Below, piece after piece: positions 58,900 to 59,667 of a DNA stretch of 59,667 nucleotides. This DNA comes from an uncultured Eubacteriales bacterium. GTDB taxonomy: Bacteria; Bacillota; Clostridia; Peptostreptococcales; Anaerovoracaceae. The notes beneath the pieces were generated by a model. The model was not told where the DNA came from. It did not search any database and was given only the letters and a program-made list of their open reading frames with translations. Within the stretch, counting starts at the first letter, position 1. Every line of letters starts with the position of its first letter. Location of the stretch: contig CACYYH010000004.1 of assembly GCA_902778565.1 (NCBI GenBank), positions 1-59,667 of the forward strand, written 5' to 3'. Both the position numbers and the translations under genes were made by a program.

Positions 58900-59424
58900 A
58901 TGAAGGATATTGAGATTATGGACAGCGAAAATACATTGGAAACAGAGATCGCAGAACCTGAAGAGAAAGCGCCTGAAGAAAAGAAGAAAAAGAAGAATAC
59001 AGTCGGAAAGACCGTTAAAAAAGCGGTGGCTGTAGGCGTAGGCGCAGGGCTTCTTACCGTGGGAGCCGTGGCGGCTCTGGACAATCTTCCGGAAGTGGGC
59101 TCCGGCACACCGCAGTTCAACGATCCTGCTCCCGTCGTCCTCGAGATCGATGAGACGGACATGGATACCTCTGAGGATTCAGAGGAAGAACAGCAGGAAG
59201 AGAAGAAGAGAGGTTTCTTCAACTGGCTGAAGATCTGGTTCTACGGACTGATAGGAGGTATCACGGCGTTCTTTGCGACAAAGATCCCGTGGAAGAAGAT
59301 CTTTACCAAGCGGAATTTCATAATTCTGCTGGTGCTGGTCGTTCTTTTCCTATGCGCCAAATACATTTTGCCATATTATATGGACGTACCGTGGGGGCCT
59401 GATCAGGCGGCTCAATCAAACTAA
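58900..59424 (+). CDS. Unknown membrane protein with charged N-terminus
   Basis: 174 residues, family not recognised. Acidic then lysine-rich N-terminus (about 1-40), a glycine/valine/alanine-rich hydrophobic stretch (about 41-60), a Glu/Asp/Ser-rich middle (about 75-100), then a tryptophan-containing hydrophobic segment (about 105-125) and a last membrane helix (about 138-158). GAGGTAA precedes the ATG. Located 16 bases before lepA, so probably co-transcribed with it. Topology suggests two or three membrane passages; no function can be assigned. Confidence 0.7.
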   Translation: MKDIEIMDSENTLETEIAEPEEKAPEEKKKKKNTVGKTVKKAVAVGVGAGLLTVGAVAALDNLPEVGSGTPQFNDPAPVVLEIDETDMDTSEDSEEEQQEEKKRGFFNWLKIWFYGLIGGITAFFATKIPWKKIFTKRNFIILLVLVVLFLCAKYILPYYMDVPWGPDQAAQSN

Positions 59425-59440
59425 AAACTAAGAGGAATTT

Positions 59441-59667
59441 ATGGATCATCAGAAATATATAAGAAATTTCAGCATCATAGCTCATATAGATCACGGCAAG
59501 TCCACCCTGGCGGACCGTCTCATCGAGAAGACAGGGCTGGTGGCCGAGCGCGACATGAAGGAACAGTATCTGGATAATATGGATCTGGAGCGCGAGAGAG
59601 GCATAACCATCAAACTTCAGACCACCAGGCTGGTGTATAAGGCAAAGGACGGTCAGGAATACATCCT
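59441..59667 (+). CDS. lepA: Elongation factor 4 (LepA), N-terminal part, cut by the window edge
   Basis: The first about 75 codons are present: [20 protein letters not shown] is followed by [12 protein letters not shown] and the effector segment [24 protein letters not shown] P-loop here is AHIDHGKST, and the ERERGITIK segment is the LepA form rather than EF-G or BipA. AGAGGA precedes the ATG. LepA is a ribosome-associated GTPase acting on stalled or initiating ribosomes. The gene continues past 59667. Confidence 0.93.
   Translation, partial: MDHQKYIRNFSIIAHIDHGKSTLADRLIEKTGLVAERDMKEQYLDNMDLERERGITIKLQTTRLVYKAKDGQEYI

Overview
The window reads as chromosome of an anaerobic, Gram-positive Clostridia-type Firmicute (Bacillota). 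Support comes from the gene order rimP-nusA-rnpM-ylxQ-infB-rbfA-nrnA-truB-ribF, the hrcA-grpE-dnaK-dnaJ operon behind a CIRCE operator, a Cheo-type LexA box, AGGAGG ribosome binding sites, a ferredoxin-tailed aldo/keto reductase, ATP-type PEP carboxykinase, ECF and PotABCD-type importers, and a sigma-54 activator beside an amino-acid module. The genus cannot be fixed from the sequence. No rRNA, tRNA, IS element, prophage or CRISPR array was seen.

Layout. 1-11,400: a reverse-strand M24 aminopeptidase, then forward transporters (MATE, EamA, AEC), a small gene behind a consensus promoter with a LexA-like box, a GlpA/GlpB-like oxidoreductase pair with DUF1667 fused to the second protein, a small alarmone synthetase, an aldo/keto reductase and a YgjV-like membrane protein. 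11,400-20,440: the translation/ribosome-maturation operon rimP to ribF. 20,469-26,594: a module between ribF and rpsO (sigma-54 activator, GNAT, DapF, SLC1-type symporter, LysA) with what looks like its own UAS pair and -24/-12 promoter. 26,690-31,084: rpsO, pnp, a GH25 protein and an AEC permease. 31,130-35,023: a polyamine ABC importer with PotC and PotD fused. 35,070-43,631: a cobalamin-riboswitch operon with two surface proteins that together carry the two domains of transcobalamin/intrinsic factor, plus an ECF transporter (two T proteins, a fused A1A2 ATPase, one S protein). 43,695-48,149: an acyltransferase-like protein, an acyl-CoA ligase and gltX. 48,213-53,165: the heat-shock operon. 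53,424-59,667: mnmA, a GPH-type symporter, rpsT, pckA, a membrane protein and the start of lepA.

Most unusual content. (1) Two copies of a roughly 160-180 nt nested inverted repeat, after dnaJ (53161-53337) and after pckA (58638-58798). They share identical loops and identical internal-loop lengths but have different stem sequences that still pair, which is the covariation pattern of a structured RNA. I do not recognise the family. (2) Seven tandem ~52-bp units (54636-54988) upstream of the GPH symporter. They look like decayed copies of that gene's own ribosome-binding hairpin and first codons. (3) The sigma-54 DapF/symporter/LysA module. (4) The split transcobalamin-like B12 capture system. 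(5) A LexA-like box over the start of an unknown 89-codon gene.

Several first in-frame start codons are probably too early. I moved starts downstream for glpA-like, the aldo/keto reductase, rimP, nusA, ylxQ, infB, rbfA, GNAT, potA, the B12 cluster, grpE and others, using ribosome-binding sites, family N-termini and overlapping terminators. All assignments are from reading the sequence; no database search was run.
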